A stretch of 64,000 nucleotides of DNA, from positions 57,806,453 through 57,870,452 of the forward strand of contig CM049311.1 in the NCBI GenBank assembly GCA_026874595.1. Reading direction: 5' to 3'. Origin of the DNA: Sipunculus nudus. Taxonomy: Eukaryota; Annelida; Sipuncula; Golfingiida; Sipunculidae. Position 1 is the stretch's first letter. Every line of letters starts with the position of its first letter. The notes under the pieces were generated by a model that was not told where the DNA came from, did not search any database, and saw nothing but the letters and a program-made list of their open reading frames with translations. Below are positions 23,334-35,276 of the stretch, one piece after another. Both the position numbers and the translations under genes were made by a program.

Positions 23334-25811
23334 CAGCGATTTACATTTAAATTTCATACATACATGAATAAAAGTTCCTGTTCATAACTATTCCTATGTA
23401 AACAAAATTGCGTAAATAAATGATGGGTGCTTTTATACTTCACGGAAATAATAAATGTCATGGTTACCATGGATACATGAAGGGCAATGTTACCTGAAGT
23501 GTCATCTGTTCCCGCTATAATATCGTCATATGTCTGGGCGCCTATCTCTATGTCTCTTTCATGTTTAATTGAGTCTCTGTTAGCCTCCTGAAGAGGGCGC
23601 CTCAACCACCGTATAACAAAGAAAACAGACACTCCAACTAACATGATCAGCCCCAATCCCCCAGCCACGGATCCTGCTATTATTTTTATTTTCATTGGTA
23701 CAGCATCTGTTATACATCAGTAATAATGACAGGTAATAACAATGCATTGTATTTCAGCTCTTTTTAGAAATTCTCTTTAGCAATACCCTCCCAGGAAAAC
23801 CTTGTTGAGTGCAATAACTAATTAAGTTGTCCATAATTAATGGTCAATATTCAATATTCCACTAACATTTTCTTAGAAATCCACTCACAAAGCCATATTA
23901 AAAATGTACAAATTTTAACCGAATCGGTGTTTTTCTTTTTGTGTTTCGTAATGACATTAGACAAAGTGACCAACCCACAAAGCCTTAGTACCTATGCCAA
24001 AAATTTTAACCGATTTGTTTTGTGTTATCTTCATGTTAATTAAAGAAAATAAGATAATCATGGATAACAGAAACAAGAATCACGAAATAACACGGAAAAA
24101 ATGCTACTCCTTTAAACATTATTATCTCTTTAAGCATGTTTCTTTTAACTGAAATGTTATAATTGCATATGTTTGGAAAAAATATATATGAATGAACACG
24201 CTTAATGTTTGGATACAGATATAATGCCATAGCAACAGTTACCTATATTTCAGGAAATAAGACCACAAATGAAGACATCCAATTTGTATATTTATCGCTT
24301 AAATACAGATGAAAAAAAAAATTTGTGTCACTTATTTTAATAAATAAAGTTTTTTTTTAAATAACCAATATTTTTTAATATAAGTGTCTCACGAACTTGC
24401 CTATACTTATCGATACGTTCAGAAGTCCACCAGGCAAAATCTTTGCTTGACACCAGTAGCGCCCTCTGTCAGCCAAAGTAGGGCTATTGATCACAAGGAC
24501 GCCATGTTCCTTGTCCTCATGCGTCCGTTCATTGGGCAGACCTCCGTCTTTGCCCCAAGTGACTTCTTTTGAACAGTGCGGCGATTTGCTGACCTGGCAA
24601 TCAAGACGCCATATTTCCTGACCATTTCTGTACCTCGCATGATAAGAAATGCTGGGTTTCTGATGGTTGGATTCTGTAAAATGCATGCATGGTAGATCTT
24701 AATAAGTTCTTAATAACTGACTTTATTAAATGGATTAATATTGTATTCATAGTTCCTTTCGCAAAGATTACACGTGCATCTTTTAAGTTTTCTTAAAGAT
24801 CTTTTACAAAGACATGTAAAAAAAAAGAATAAATTTTATATATTTCCTCGCAGGGATTTTTTGAGAGTTTGTTACATCAAAGAAGTCCCTTCTGAAGATT
24901 TATCATATGATTGTACCTGTAATATGTAAGCTTAACATGTCAGTACTTCACAGTCAAATGATTCAACTTTTAAGAACGCATGTTCTGTATATTCAGGGCA
25001 ACCTGTAGGACGCGTTTACTCTTATATAAAGCTGAGGCAGACACATTAGGAAAATAATTTAAATTGAATATATACGAGCCTACGGTACCGATACGGAACA
25101 GAACATGCAAGTGTAGATGTTGGGCGACCATAAATGGAGACACTCCGTGTCCACACCAGTACTCCCCAGCGTCCTCGGGGTTTATTTCACTTAACACCAC
25201 CACCCCTGGCCCGGTACTGTTTAGTCTTTCTTTGTACGATGGATTCAAAAAATTTACATCCTTATCTAAAATCCATTCATTATTCAATATATCATGTCGC
25301 AAAAACCAGTCAGTTATCCCGCTTTGAGTCCTTGAGATTCCGAAAGCGATTGACCGGATTTCTGTGGCATCAGCCGCCGTCTCGTTACAGTTCAGTTCGA
25401 TGCTGGCACCAAGTGTGACCTTAAACGTACACACATTCTTATTCCCTGTGGTATCTACAGATGAAAGAGGGCTGATATAAGAAAGATTATACAAAGAAGT
25501 CAATATTTTGACAAGACATTTATATATTAATTATAAACCTGACGTATTTTAATGTAAATTGGAAGATTATTTAAATACTATGACATTTTCAAGAACAAAG
25601 ACATACATTGTAAATGATGAATCATATAATTCTAGTGAAATGAACATAGAATTCCTGTCTGTTTCATATGCAATATCGTATATTTAACCTGGCAATTAAC
25701 AAAAACATTTGGGGAAATGTGGTTTGGGTTTACGTTGGCACAAAGATAATACTTACATTGCGAACAGAGAAAAATCACTGTAAAGAACCCTCGTAATACC
25801 CCTTCCCTCAT
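22835..25811 (-). CDS. Two-Ig-domain transmembrane receptor A, tail truncated (392 aa)
   Basis: Five exons on the minus strand: 25757-25811, 25089-25454, 24401-24673, 23494-23706 and 22835-23106. All introns are phase 1 and the sum is 1179 nt. Exon 1 is a signal peptide ([18 protein letters not shown]). Exon 2 is a V-type Ig ([22 protein letters not shown]). Exon 3 is a second Ig ([15 protein letters not shown]). Exon 4 holds the membrane helix ([24 protein letters not shown], in part) and TYDDI. Exon 5 holds YSYPYESV, EYYNSS and GYTKL. The D-x-G-x-YWC signature recalls CD300/pIgR-like immune receptors of vertebrates; orthology is not implied. Intron 3 has a GC donor (G|GCAAGT). Relative to paralogue B a 16-nt deletion near 22893 shifts the frame and ends the tail about 100 residues early. 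Confidence 0.7.
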
Positions 25812-26160
25812 TCTCTCATTGCTGGGTTCATATCATAGGCAGGTTTCTCTTGTCTCCCTGGCTTCCTGTTTTCATGTGCACGGCTCTTAAAGACTAACAC
25901 TGCATTGTCCGAACCAATTATATTCTTTGTTATCTCTTCCCTGGTGTATCACAGCTTTACCGTATATACAGGCTGTATAAACAGGCTGATCACAGCGTGA
26001 TCTAACTGATGATACAGGGGCACAGATTAACGTTCATTATTAGTTATCTGGCCCAAGCTGACTCCTGTACGTGGTTAAATGTAAAATACAGCGAAATCAA
26101 ACGTCGTATCGCTCGATTTTGTGTTATAACTCCATGTTGTGAGGGTTATCAATTTTATAC
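25812..26160 (-). promoter_or_regulatory. Conserved 5' flank of receptor A
   Basis: Nearly identical to 39625-39990 upstream of receptor B, more so than surrounding non-coding sequence appears to be. On the minus strand it contains AACAGGAAGC (ETS-type core, plus 25861-25870), ATTGGTT (inverted CCAAT, plus strand AACCAAT near 25913) and a TATATA-containing stretch near 25965. Promoter function is inferred only from position and conservation. Confidence 0.4.
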
Positions 26161-27060
26161 AGTATAAGGTCATTACAATAATTTGTAATGTTCACATTAA
26201 ATCAAATTATCACGGCTAATTAATTTGCTGACAATAATAAAGTAGTCCTCCGACCTATTATTCTGTGTTTACGTAGAACTATATATAAATAAGAAGAAAA
26301 GTACATACTAACCTGCCGGCGGTTACATGGTAACCAATGCATGTTTCAGACATAAACAGAAATAATTTAATGAGTGTGATACATCATTCATACCAAATCA
26401 TATATACAGAGCTCGTGCCGTAAAGTTCTCGGGAGGGACTTGGACTTTAAAAATAGATGGGGCCCCTTGGTGATCGAACGCTTAGTTTTGCCTTATATTT
26501 GTCCACTTTATAGCGCAAAAAGCCGCCCGTGGGGAATTTATATAATAAAGGGGGGGGAGGGGCCTATAAACTACACTCTTTACGCTCTTATATTCTATAC
26601 ACTCATCCGTAGTATCTCGTCCACTAATTCTTTTCCCTTTTTGAAATGAATTGGCAGAAGGAATGAAATGAGAGCACTGCATGCGTTTATGAAGTGTAAC
26701 ATATAAAATGCTGTGTTACCCCGCGAGATGAAATGTAGAAAAGCCGGCGAAACTGAGGGAGTCCTACAAACATATTTTTTACGTTTCTTTGGAAAATAAC
26801 GTTTTAACAAAAAATGTACGACAGGTCTACGACATATAATTGGGGAAATTCCTAGGAAAGTCGTCGGTGTGTCGTAAGAAATTCAGGTGTCATGCGTCGG
26901 GAAAAAACTGTCGTAAACCCTTGTCGTAGAATTTTGAACAGGTTCAAAAAATTTTCAGCGTCGTAGGTTATTGTTTATGTCATGCCGATCTCTTAGGTCT
27001 GTTGCACGATGCTTTACGACTGTGTTACGAAAACCCTACCACATTTTTGGTTATCTGAGG
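26161..27060. other. Junction region between duplication copy A and the hAT-like element
   Basis: Up to about 26810 this matches copy B (26400-26810 with 40200-40636). From 26811 to 27060 it is rich in GTCGTA and TACGAC motifs (for example TGTCGTAAGAAATTC). The same style resumes at 29521, so an older repeat seems to be split by the 27061-29520 insertion. Confidence 0.5.
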
Positions 27061-29309
27061 CAGTGGCAGATCCAGAGGGGGAGCTTTGGGGACTGAAGGC
27101 CCCCCCCCCCCCCCCCTTCCAGGGTGGAAACATTGTTATCATTTTTTATCAGAGAGGATTTTCATTACATTATTTCAGTTGCCGTCATACAAATATCACC
27201 CTTTCAACTGAAACATAAAAGTTGAAAACCTAAGGAATCGTTAGGAGAGGCGCATGTCTACACCAGGATCAGGCATCTTTTTATTCCCCCGCCGTTAAGT
27301 AAGAGGACTACTTATATGGGCCGCGTCGGTCAGTCCCTCCGTCCTTTCGTCCACCTGTCCTTCAAAATCCGTCCGTCCGTCCCACACCATCACTGATACC
27401 ACACTTTCCTGGTTAACACATGGCCGGGGACCATTGTGGCCATAGGTCCTTTTGAATTTTTAAATAATTAATTGGACATTTTCCAACATTGGTTAAAGAC
27501 GTTAAAAATTTCGAATTACAGAATCTATCATCCGTGGCTCCCTCAAGCATTTCTTATGCAATGCTCCAGCTGTCCTTGGGCTTCGACATCTTGCCTGTGA
27601 ACATGATTAAGCGTTTAAATAAAAAGCAAGCCTTTTTCATTTCTCTTTATCCTAGAAATAAAAATCATTTTCTCTTTTTAACAAAACGTCAATACATTAT
27701 ATTCAAATAAAAAATAATAAACAATGTCTGAATATACTTACATCATAGCATTTGTTTTTCATGATAGGCAATGGACATTTACTCCCTCGTCATAAATAAC
27801 ATGTATTGGGGACTGGGATTTTGGCTGTATATATCTGTTTGAATTCTCAATGGGGAATCTGGTTTGAAATAATTTGTCCTTGTCGCTCTTTAAAAGAAAT
27901 AATGTACAAAACGGTACAAGAAACTTTAGTAAACTGACAATGTTTTATACCTTTAGCATCCTTTTATGGAAGATTTATTATCGATTATAAATGTATCAAT
28001 TACCAAATAAATATGGAAATGATAATGCATAAATATGCGAACGAAAGAAATGCATTTTATACTTCAGACGTATAAATAAAAGAGATCTTACGTTTGAATG
28101 TATAAAAGCAAGTTATAGACTAAAGAAGCAACTGCACATATCGAAAAGTAATTTAAGCTATACCAGTTAATCAAAATGAACCCTGGTGAGTAATATATTA
28201 AAAAGTAGTTAGAGAATGATATTCAATCACGAGTTATTTGTTTGCCTTTTTCAATGATGTTTAATGCACTTTAATGTTTATATGTAGTTGTGTCTATATA
28301 TTTTATGACTGATCAATTATTTGAGATTAAATAATGAATGAAATGTTTACATCGTTGGGCACTTGTGCTCACATCTTATGTCCATATCTATACGGCAACT
28401 TAAAAAAAGATTATTAATATACCCAAATCTTAATTTTATTTTTAAATCGGTTGATAGAAAAAATAATTTTCAAATCATTTATTCATTTGCTATGAATTCC
28501 CCATTCTTACTGCTTGCTCCAGAAGAGTCTTTATTTGCTGAGTTAAATGAATCCTCTAGGAAGCAAGGTTTATCACGTAATTATCGACGTTGGTTGATTC
28601 GTCTGTTAGCAGCTGTACTCATTAGTTATAAGACGGACTTATAAGGAGACCCAGAAAAAAATCCAAAATAATTTAGAGTTTACCTGGATCACAATAATAT
28701 TTTTATTTAAAAGATGCTTAACTGTTTACGAAATAAGGCGATCGAAAGACCGTCTTTATTTTTTTGTTTTAGGGGAACCTTTAATTGAATATAAATTCCC
28801 GAAAGAGGCGAGCAGACCGGGTATATGCAAAATCGAGTTGGTGAACTTGTCACACATTCCTCATGAATAAATATAATCATCGCGCTACAAACTGTAAATA
28901 CAAAAAATACACATAATATGAATTGTCTGACTTCAATGTCTGCTTTTACGTTTTGTCTCAACTTTGTTCATGAGTTTCCAGTTGTAAACTATGTCAGGAA
29001 ATATAATAAAGTGCACATCTGTACCCATTTATACAAATGTTATACTGAAATTAAGACTACATGTTTACAAGAGATTTAATGTGGTAATGGATATCATACC
29101 TCTTTCTCTCATTCATCAATAACAGTTGATTTTTTTCTTATAAAATCATTATTCTTAAGTTCGTTTTAAAAAAGGGCAGTTTTTTCGGTTTTTTTTTAAA
29201 CGACAAAGAAAAATGTTTTTTTATAGGTATAAAGTGACTTAAATTCATTAAACATATCCATGGAACGTTTCGCTTATTATAACCTTTTGAACATCAGAAG
29301 TTTACACTG

Positions 29310-29367
<58 letters not shown>

Positions 29368-29412
29368 TTATGTATATAAATTGATAGATAGATAATAAGA
29401 TAAATGTCTACG

Positions 29413-29474
<62 letters not shown>

Positions 29475-29520
29475 AGTATCTACTAGCCTCCCCCCTTGCA
29501 GAATCCTGGATCCGCCCCTG
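27061..29520 (+). mobile_element. hAT-like non-autonomous element with short terminal inverted repeats
   Basis: The left end CAGTGGCAGATCCAG (27061) and right end CTGGATCCGCCCCTG (ending 29520) are inverted copies, followed inward by G/C runs on both sides. Such CAGGGGCGGATCCAG ends are typical of hAT-superfamily elements. TGAGG(C) occurs at both flanks, fitting a partial target duplication. The 2.4-kb interior is AT-rich with (TA)n at about 29312-29360 and 29416-29470, and has no transposase I can recognise. Confidence 0.6.
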
Positions 29521-29885
29521 TGAGGCCCTACGAATCGTTGGACTTTCTTGCGACAGCCCAGCGATTGACGTACGTTCTACCTATGACGCTCCTTTACAAA
29601 TGTTCAACCGTGGTAGGCTATTCATGCGACCGCCGTGAGTTTGTCTTTTGTTGAGGCCAAGTCACACATCGCACAACACATATACGACAGCTCTGTGACA
29701 GATAACTGGTAAAATATTTCTTTTGTATTACGACCATCGTAGGGGCCTCATATATACGTCTATCGTAGGAAGAACGTATACGATTGGACTTTAGACAGCC
29801 CGACCGTTTTTCCAACGACCGTCGTGCAACATTTAGCGCTGCTAAAATCGTACCACAATCAGATTCGTAGGTTTATTGTGACTTA

Positions 29886-31544
29886 AGCCCAGCTCACAAG
29901 TTACGATAGGATTTCGTAATATCCTATCTTAATTTCGTAGCGTAAATATTCATCGTATCGTATTTTCCCGCTCATTATATGAATTTCTAGGGAGAAATTT
30001 ATGTGATATCTAGAACATCAACAAAATACATGATAACACAATTGATGTGAAGACTTACCTGTAAAAAATAACATTACGTGCTGTTGGTACAATCATAACA
30101 AGCCGACAGCGCAGAAGATCTGCAGAGTGCAGAAAAAAGAGGCACTGGGTGCGTCTTTGGCTTATGAGGAGTATTCAAGGAACCTATGAGCAGTTTATGC
30201 ATTTACTGGCTGAGGAGGATATACCTGGCTACCAGCCATTCCAGCGAAAACACCCACCACTAGAATACGGGAAGTCGACAAGCGACTACGTGTATCCGCC
30301 AAAATCAGAGTGGGACGGGTGAAGAGAGGCATGGATTGAGTGGCAAGGGGAAATAGAGTGAGGTGTGTTGCATATTAGCATGGATGTGTGCAGCCGAAAT
30401 GTGTATGTAGGTTGCGCCACCTACCACAAAATCAAGAAAGCTGTCCAAGTTGTATACATATGCAAAATTTTAGGCAGAAAAGTCAAACCACTACATGTAT
30501 ATGAGTGATTTTATCCCAAAGCAGACAAACAGAAGGACTTGTGCACAAAATGGTGACAGGTGGCGCCAACAATTTTGTGAATGATTAAGAGCTGTGTGAG
30601 ATCTATACACATGCAAAATTTCAGGGGGATATGTCCAACTATTCCTGATGTATAAGCCTGAATGTCTGCAGCGTTAACAGAAATGTAGGTGGCGCCACCT
30701 CTCATAAAATCAAGAAAGCTATCCAGGATGTATGAACCTGCAAAATTTTAGGCAGATATGTCAAACCACTGCCAATATGAGTGATTTTATCCCACGGCAG
30801 ACAAACAGACGGACACTGTGCAAAAATGGTTGCAGGTGGCGCCGTAATTTTTTGTGTATAATAAAAAAACTATCCAAGGGCTACATTAGTACAAAAAACT
30901 TTTCCTGATCGGTCAAACGATTCCCGAGATATGTGGTTTTTTGTATGGAAACAGACGCACAAATGGAGGCTGGGCAGAGAGGAAAGGTCGGAGGTCAACG
31001 CAAATTTGTTAGGCACCAGTTCACATGTGACCCGATGATTAGTGTAAGTTTCGGAAAAATAAGTCCGTTAGTCTCAGAGGAGTTCTCCGGAAACGAACGC
31101 GGCGGCGGCGGCGGAACCCGGACAGAAACATAGTATCTGCAAAACGTCGTTTTGACGGATACAATTATTCAAAGAGCTGTTGGAAAACAGATGGGTCGGA
31201 GGCACACCTCCTGTCGAGATGCGATCCCTCCTTGAATACGGCTGGCATTGATTTTAGGTTTCTAGCAATAGGTTAGTATATCTTCCTATCTTTATTCAAC
31301 GGACACTATACAAAATAGAGATACGAAGGCTAAATATAGGAAATTTCACAGTTATGATACGAAAATTTCAAAAATGCTAAAAAAAATTACGATACGATAC
31401 GAAACCAAGATCGTGGATATTTTCGTATCGTACGATCGTATTTTTTAATACACACTACGTTAAGAAGACAAGAAGCCAGGATTCCGTGTCGTATCCTGCT
31501 TCCTATCGAATCGTATCAAAATTTCGTAACGTGTATGCTTGGCT
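29886..31544 (+). mobile_element. PIF/Harbinger-type element, non-autonomous, with TTA target duplication
   Basis: The ends AGCCCAGCTCACAAGTTACG and (reverse complement of the right end) AGCCAAGCATACACGTTACG match at 16 of 20 positions. They are flanked by TTA at 29883-29885 and 31545-31547. Copy A has a single uninterrupted site (GTGACTTTAGGCTTAACC near 18303). Inside, 30150-30320 reads RHWVRLWLMRSIQGTYEQF and LLAEEDIPGYQPFQR, the N-terminal block of Harbinger nuclease-transposases (W-V-R-x-W, G-x-Y, ED, F-x-R), then a stop. The rest is a ~290-bp dimer with GGTGGCGCC motifs (30400-30850) and a GGCGGCGGCGGCGG stretch at 31100. No catalytic domain remains. Confidence 0.8.
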
Positions 31545-32599
31545 TTAGGCTTAACCTGTGGCATATTTTTGGCACCTGAAGTTGGAGCCACCTGAGATAT
31601 CCTACTTTCCTAGCTTGCCCGTCACAAGGCGCTGTATCAAAGACTGAGTATCAATAAGTATGAAAAATAGTAGAATCATTTTTGAAATGCCTTCATCAAG
31701 TCTTTACATATTTCCCGACCTCAGGCGTTTGCACACTTTCAAAATCTCAGTAAAAGCTGAAGCTACATTTATCAGATATTACATATACTTCTCATGACTG
31801 GTATGTTGATGTTACCAGTAGGGTCAACCTTTTGTTGACCTTTCTGTAAGTCCTTTTCCTTTTTTTTGTCTATTTACTTGTTCGTCATATCTCCTAAAGT
31901 TCTACGTTATGAGTCACTAGACAGACCGCTGAAATGCAAAATCTGCCTCCTTTTGATACCGATCTTGTCCTATTCCTGTTATAAAGACCTCTTTTATCTT
32001 AACAGAAGGCAAAAGATCACAAACGAATCGTCATAGAATGGTAACAGATCTTTATAGTATGGTAAGGTATCGGTTATCTAATCGTGGCAGATCTTACCCA
32101 GGATCCTAACACAAATCAACGTTTTGTTTCATATTAAAGCGTATGAAACCGTTAAAAAGCGTCAGAAGGGAAAAAATAAGCAAAACGTTCCACGATTACG
32201 AAATCTACTACGATCCTTGGTTCGCATCAGAAAGGTATAATCGAGGCCTAGTGTAATAGTAGTATAACATATCCAAAACCCAAAATTTTGTTGCGATTGC
32301 TTTGCAGTTATACTACGAATGAAGATTCGGGAAACTCTTACATGAACATTGCTGTAATATGTGGATTACCTCACGCCATTAGTTCATTTTCGTTGAATAC
32401 AAAATTTCCTGACAAAACAATTCAAGCCTTGTAGCCCAAAACAAAATAAATTGTAGGCTGTACGTGGATTGGCCTTTTTGTCGCTCGGATATTCGGATAT
32501 CGCACAGTATTAAGCTTACCATGCTAACTCCGATATTCATTTTTAGCTAAACTGACTGTAAGTCACTTGATTTAATGCGTCACACTTTATCCGTCCCGA

Positions 32600-33800
32600 C
32601 CGTACGTTCTCCGGCCTTCCGTCCTATGCTCTTCTAACTTTACATCCAGGAAGGTCCTAGGCAAATCTCCTTTGAAACATATAATAAGGTCATGGTGACC
32701 TATATTTTGCGATCTATAGGAAAGATGTCATATGAGCAACCAGACACTCAGGCGGGGTACATTTTTTAAATTGTATCCATTAGGCCTAGAATCTTCTATC
32801 ACAAGATTCGGGGAGGTCCTAGGCAAATGTTCATGGAAACCTGAAATTAGGTCACGGTGATCTATTTTCTGCGACCTATAGGAAAAAGATGTCATATGGG
32901 CACCCTGAATGCCAGATGGGCACAAATTGTATCTGTTAGGTCTGGAATCTTCAAACACAATATCCAGGGAGGTTCTGGGAAAATCTCCTTAGAAACCTTA
33001 AATTAGGTCATGGTGACCTTTATTTTGCGACCTACGAACCGAAAATATGATTTTAAGCATCACGAAATTAACATGGGGCAATAATTGTGTCCATTTGGCC
33101 TAGAATCTTCTAACATAACATTCAGGGAGGGCCTAGGCAAATGTCCTTGGACACATAAAATTAGGTCACCGTGACCTATATTCTGTGACCTACAGGAAAA
33201 GATGTCGTATATGTCAGATGACGACCACACAGAAGGGGCACAAATTATATCCTTTAGGCCTAGAATCTTCTAACATAACATTCAGCAAGGTCCTAGGACA
33301 CAATGTCCTTAGACACATGAAATTTGGTCACTTTGTCCTATATTCTGTGACCTTTAAGAATAAGATGTCATATAGGCACCCTGAATGTCAGATTGGCACA
33401 ATTTAGCAACATCCAGGGAGGTTCCAGACACATCTCTCTGGAAACCTGAAATTAGATCATGGTGATCTATATTCTGTATTCTACGGCCCGAAAACATGGT
33501 TTTGAGCACAAAGACGGGGCACAATTTTTACCCAATAGACCTAGAATCTTCTTACGCAAAATGCAAGGAATTCCTTGGCAAATCTCCTTGGAAACATGAA
33601 AAAGGGTCATGGTGACCGATATTCCGCGAGCTAAGGGCCAGAAATGTAAATTTGAGCACTTAGACAGGGTACAAATTATATCTATTTTCTTAAACCTTCT
33701 GTTGTAAAATCCTTTGAATCGTGAAATTAGGTCTCTTAATTCTTATAATAATGTCAAATCCAGTCATATATGGCACAACTTGTATCCTTAAGCCCTGACC
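32600..33800 (+). repeat. ERE-like repeat family, tandem units (copy B)
   Basis: Counterpart of 19300-20500. Perfect AGGTCANNNTGACCT palindromes lie at 32687-32701, 33005-33019 and 33163-33177; others are one base off (for example near 32855). The family resumes at 34140-34300 and 35277-35500 on both sides of the LINE insertion. Confidence 0.8.
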
Positions 33801-33924
33801 TTCAACAGGTCGAGGAGTAATTTAGTTGATTATTAGTTTATCATTTTTTTATCACAAATTTTAATGTTAAGTGATCATTTTATATTTCATGTATTGGCTT
33901 CTTCTTTGGGATGCAAATGGTTTA

Positions 33925-34068
33925 CTTTCCTTCACCAGGGGGCTCCACTATCAAAATGGGGTAAAGGCTAAAATTGAGCACACAGATACCACCTGCAGTG
34001 ATAATTGTAAATTACTGGAACTTGGAATGGCAGAAACAGGGCAGCTGGACATTGGGTCAACAGAGTAA
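33925..34068 (+). other. Exon-like segment, copy B counterpart
   Basis: Reads KAKIEHTDTTCSDNC, KLLELGMAETGQLDIGSTE, then TAA at 34066. Preceded by CTTTCCTTCACCAG. See the entry at 20640. Its frame upstream differs from copy A by a 4-nt deletion just after the acceptor-like site, which argues against use as an in-frame exon in at least one copy. Confidence 0.3.
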
Positions 34069-34306
34069 CAGTATAGGTGTTGCGCTTACTTGCGGTATAA
34101 TTATGTAATATCAGAATCTGACAAAATTATAAGGACCTGAGCAGTTCTACCTTACGCTCTAAAATATTCTAACACAACATCCATTGAGATCTTGGCAAAC
34201 CCACTGGAAACCTGCACGTTTCAGACCAAAAACATAACATGATTTGAGCACCTTGAACGTCAGATGGATAAAAACTGAATGCATCAGGCCTAGGTTCTAG
34301 GCAAAT

Positions 34307-35276
34307 TATAACAGTCTATAATACCATGATCCAGCCACATATCGACTATGCCATAAGTGTATGAGGCAAAACGAAAACCTCAATTTGCCACAGAAAACTG
34401 AAAAAAAATTCAAACTCGTGCTGCACGTATTGGTAACAGTTGCTATGATTATGAAATTCCAAGCGCCACTCTGATACAACAGCTACAATGGCTTACAGTC
34501 TCTAAACGTTGTGAGTATTTCATATGTATCCTGATGCATAAATATGTCATTCATGTGAATATCCATAATCCAAAACAGTTCATATGGGTCAGTGATACGC
34601 ATGACCATTCTACAAGATCCGCTAAAAGTGGCCTTCTGTTATTGCCAAAACCGAAAAATGAATTCTTCAAAAATAGCTTCTTATACAGAGGCCCTTCGGT
34701 ATGGAATACCTTACCATACGAGATCAGGTCTATAAAATATTTAAATGCTTTTAAACAAAAGACCAAAGCGTTTCTTTTAAAGTCTTAGTATTACAATTAA
34801 AGGCAATGTTATTTCCTAATATGCATTGTCAATACCTGTCTTTATTGTTTGGATTCTTTTATAACCGCGTCTTTACTAGTTTTTACGATTATAGTGCATT
34901 CTACTCGTTTTCTTACATACATTACCCATGGAATGTATTACAAATTTTATATACGACTATGTTGTTCACGCATAAAGTGAACTTTACCTATTGTAGCGTT
35001 TTAAGTATTGTTGCATACCATGACCGACATACTTTAATGTAAATATAATATAAATATAATATACATACTTTTATGTAAATATAATATAAATATTATATAC
35101 ATGTATCTTTGATGATTCATATATTGTGTAACATATGCATACTGTGTATTTTATAATCTTTGTACCTGATATTATTATATCATGTTTTAAGGTTACAGGG
35201 CCCTGTGGAAGAACAGACTATATTACTGACAAGGCTTCCCTGTATAAATATATTGAAATAAATAAAGAAAAAAAAG
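34307..35276 (+). mobile_element. CR1-like LINE, 5'-truncated 3' end
   Basis: From 34315 it reads VYNTMIQPHIDYAISV, then a short frame-shifted part, then the open frame to 34788 with SKRCEYFICILMHKYV and GPSVWNTLPYEIRSIKYLNAFK, the conserved C-terminal end of LINE reverse transcriptases (S-x-WN-x-LP). A non-coding 3' part with AAATAAATAAAG and an A-rich end follows to 35276. Copy A is uninterrupted here (TTCTAGGGAAATCTC near 21005), so insertion is after the segmental duplication. No clear target duplication beyond AAT, common for this group. Confidence 0.8.

Larger units (their letters stand above)
18003..26810. repeat. Segmental duplication, copy A
   Basis: Collinear with 29573-40636 over its whole length, including non-coding sequence (for example AGTCACTAGACAGACCGCTG at 18674 and 31912; TGCAGCTGACAG near 22281 and 36197) and the five receptor exons. 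It lacks the Harbinger and LINE insertions present in copy B. Non-coding stretch 18130-19300 contains nothing recognisable apart from this homology. Confidence 0.9.
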
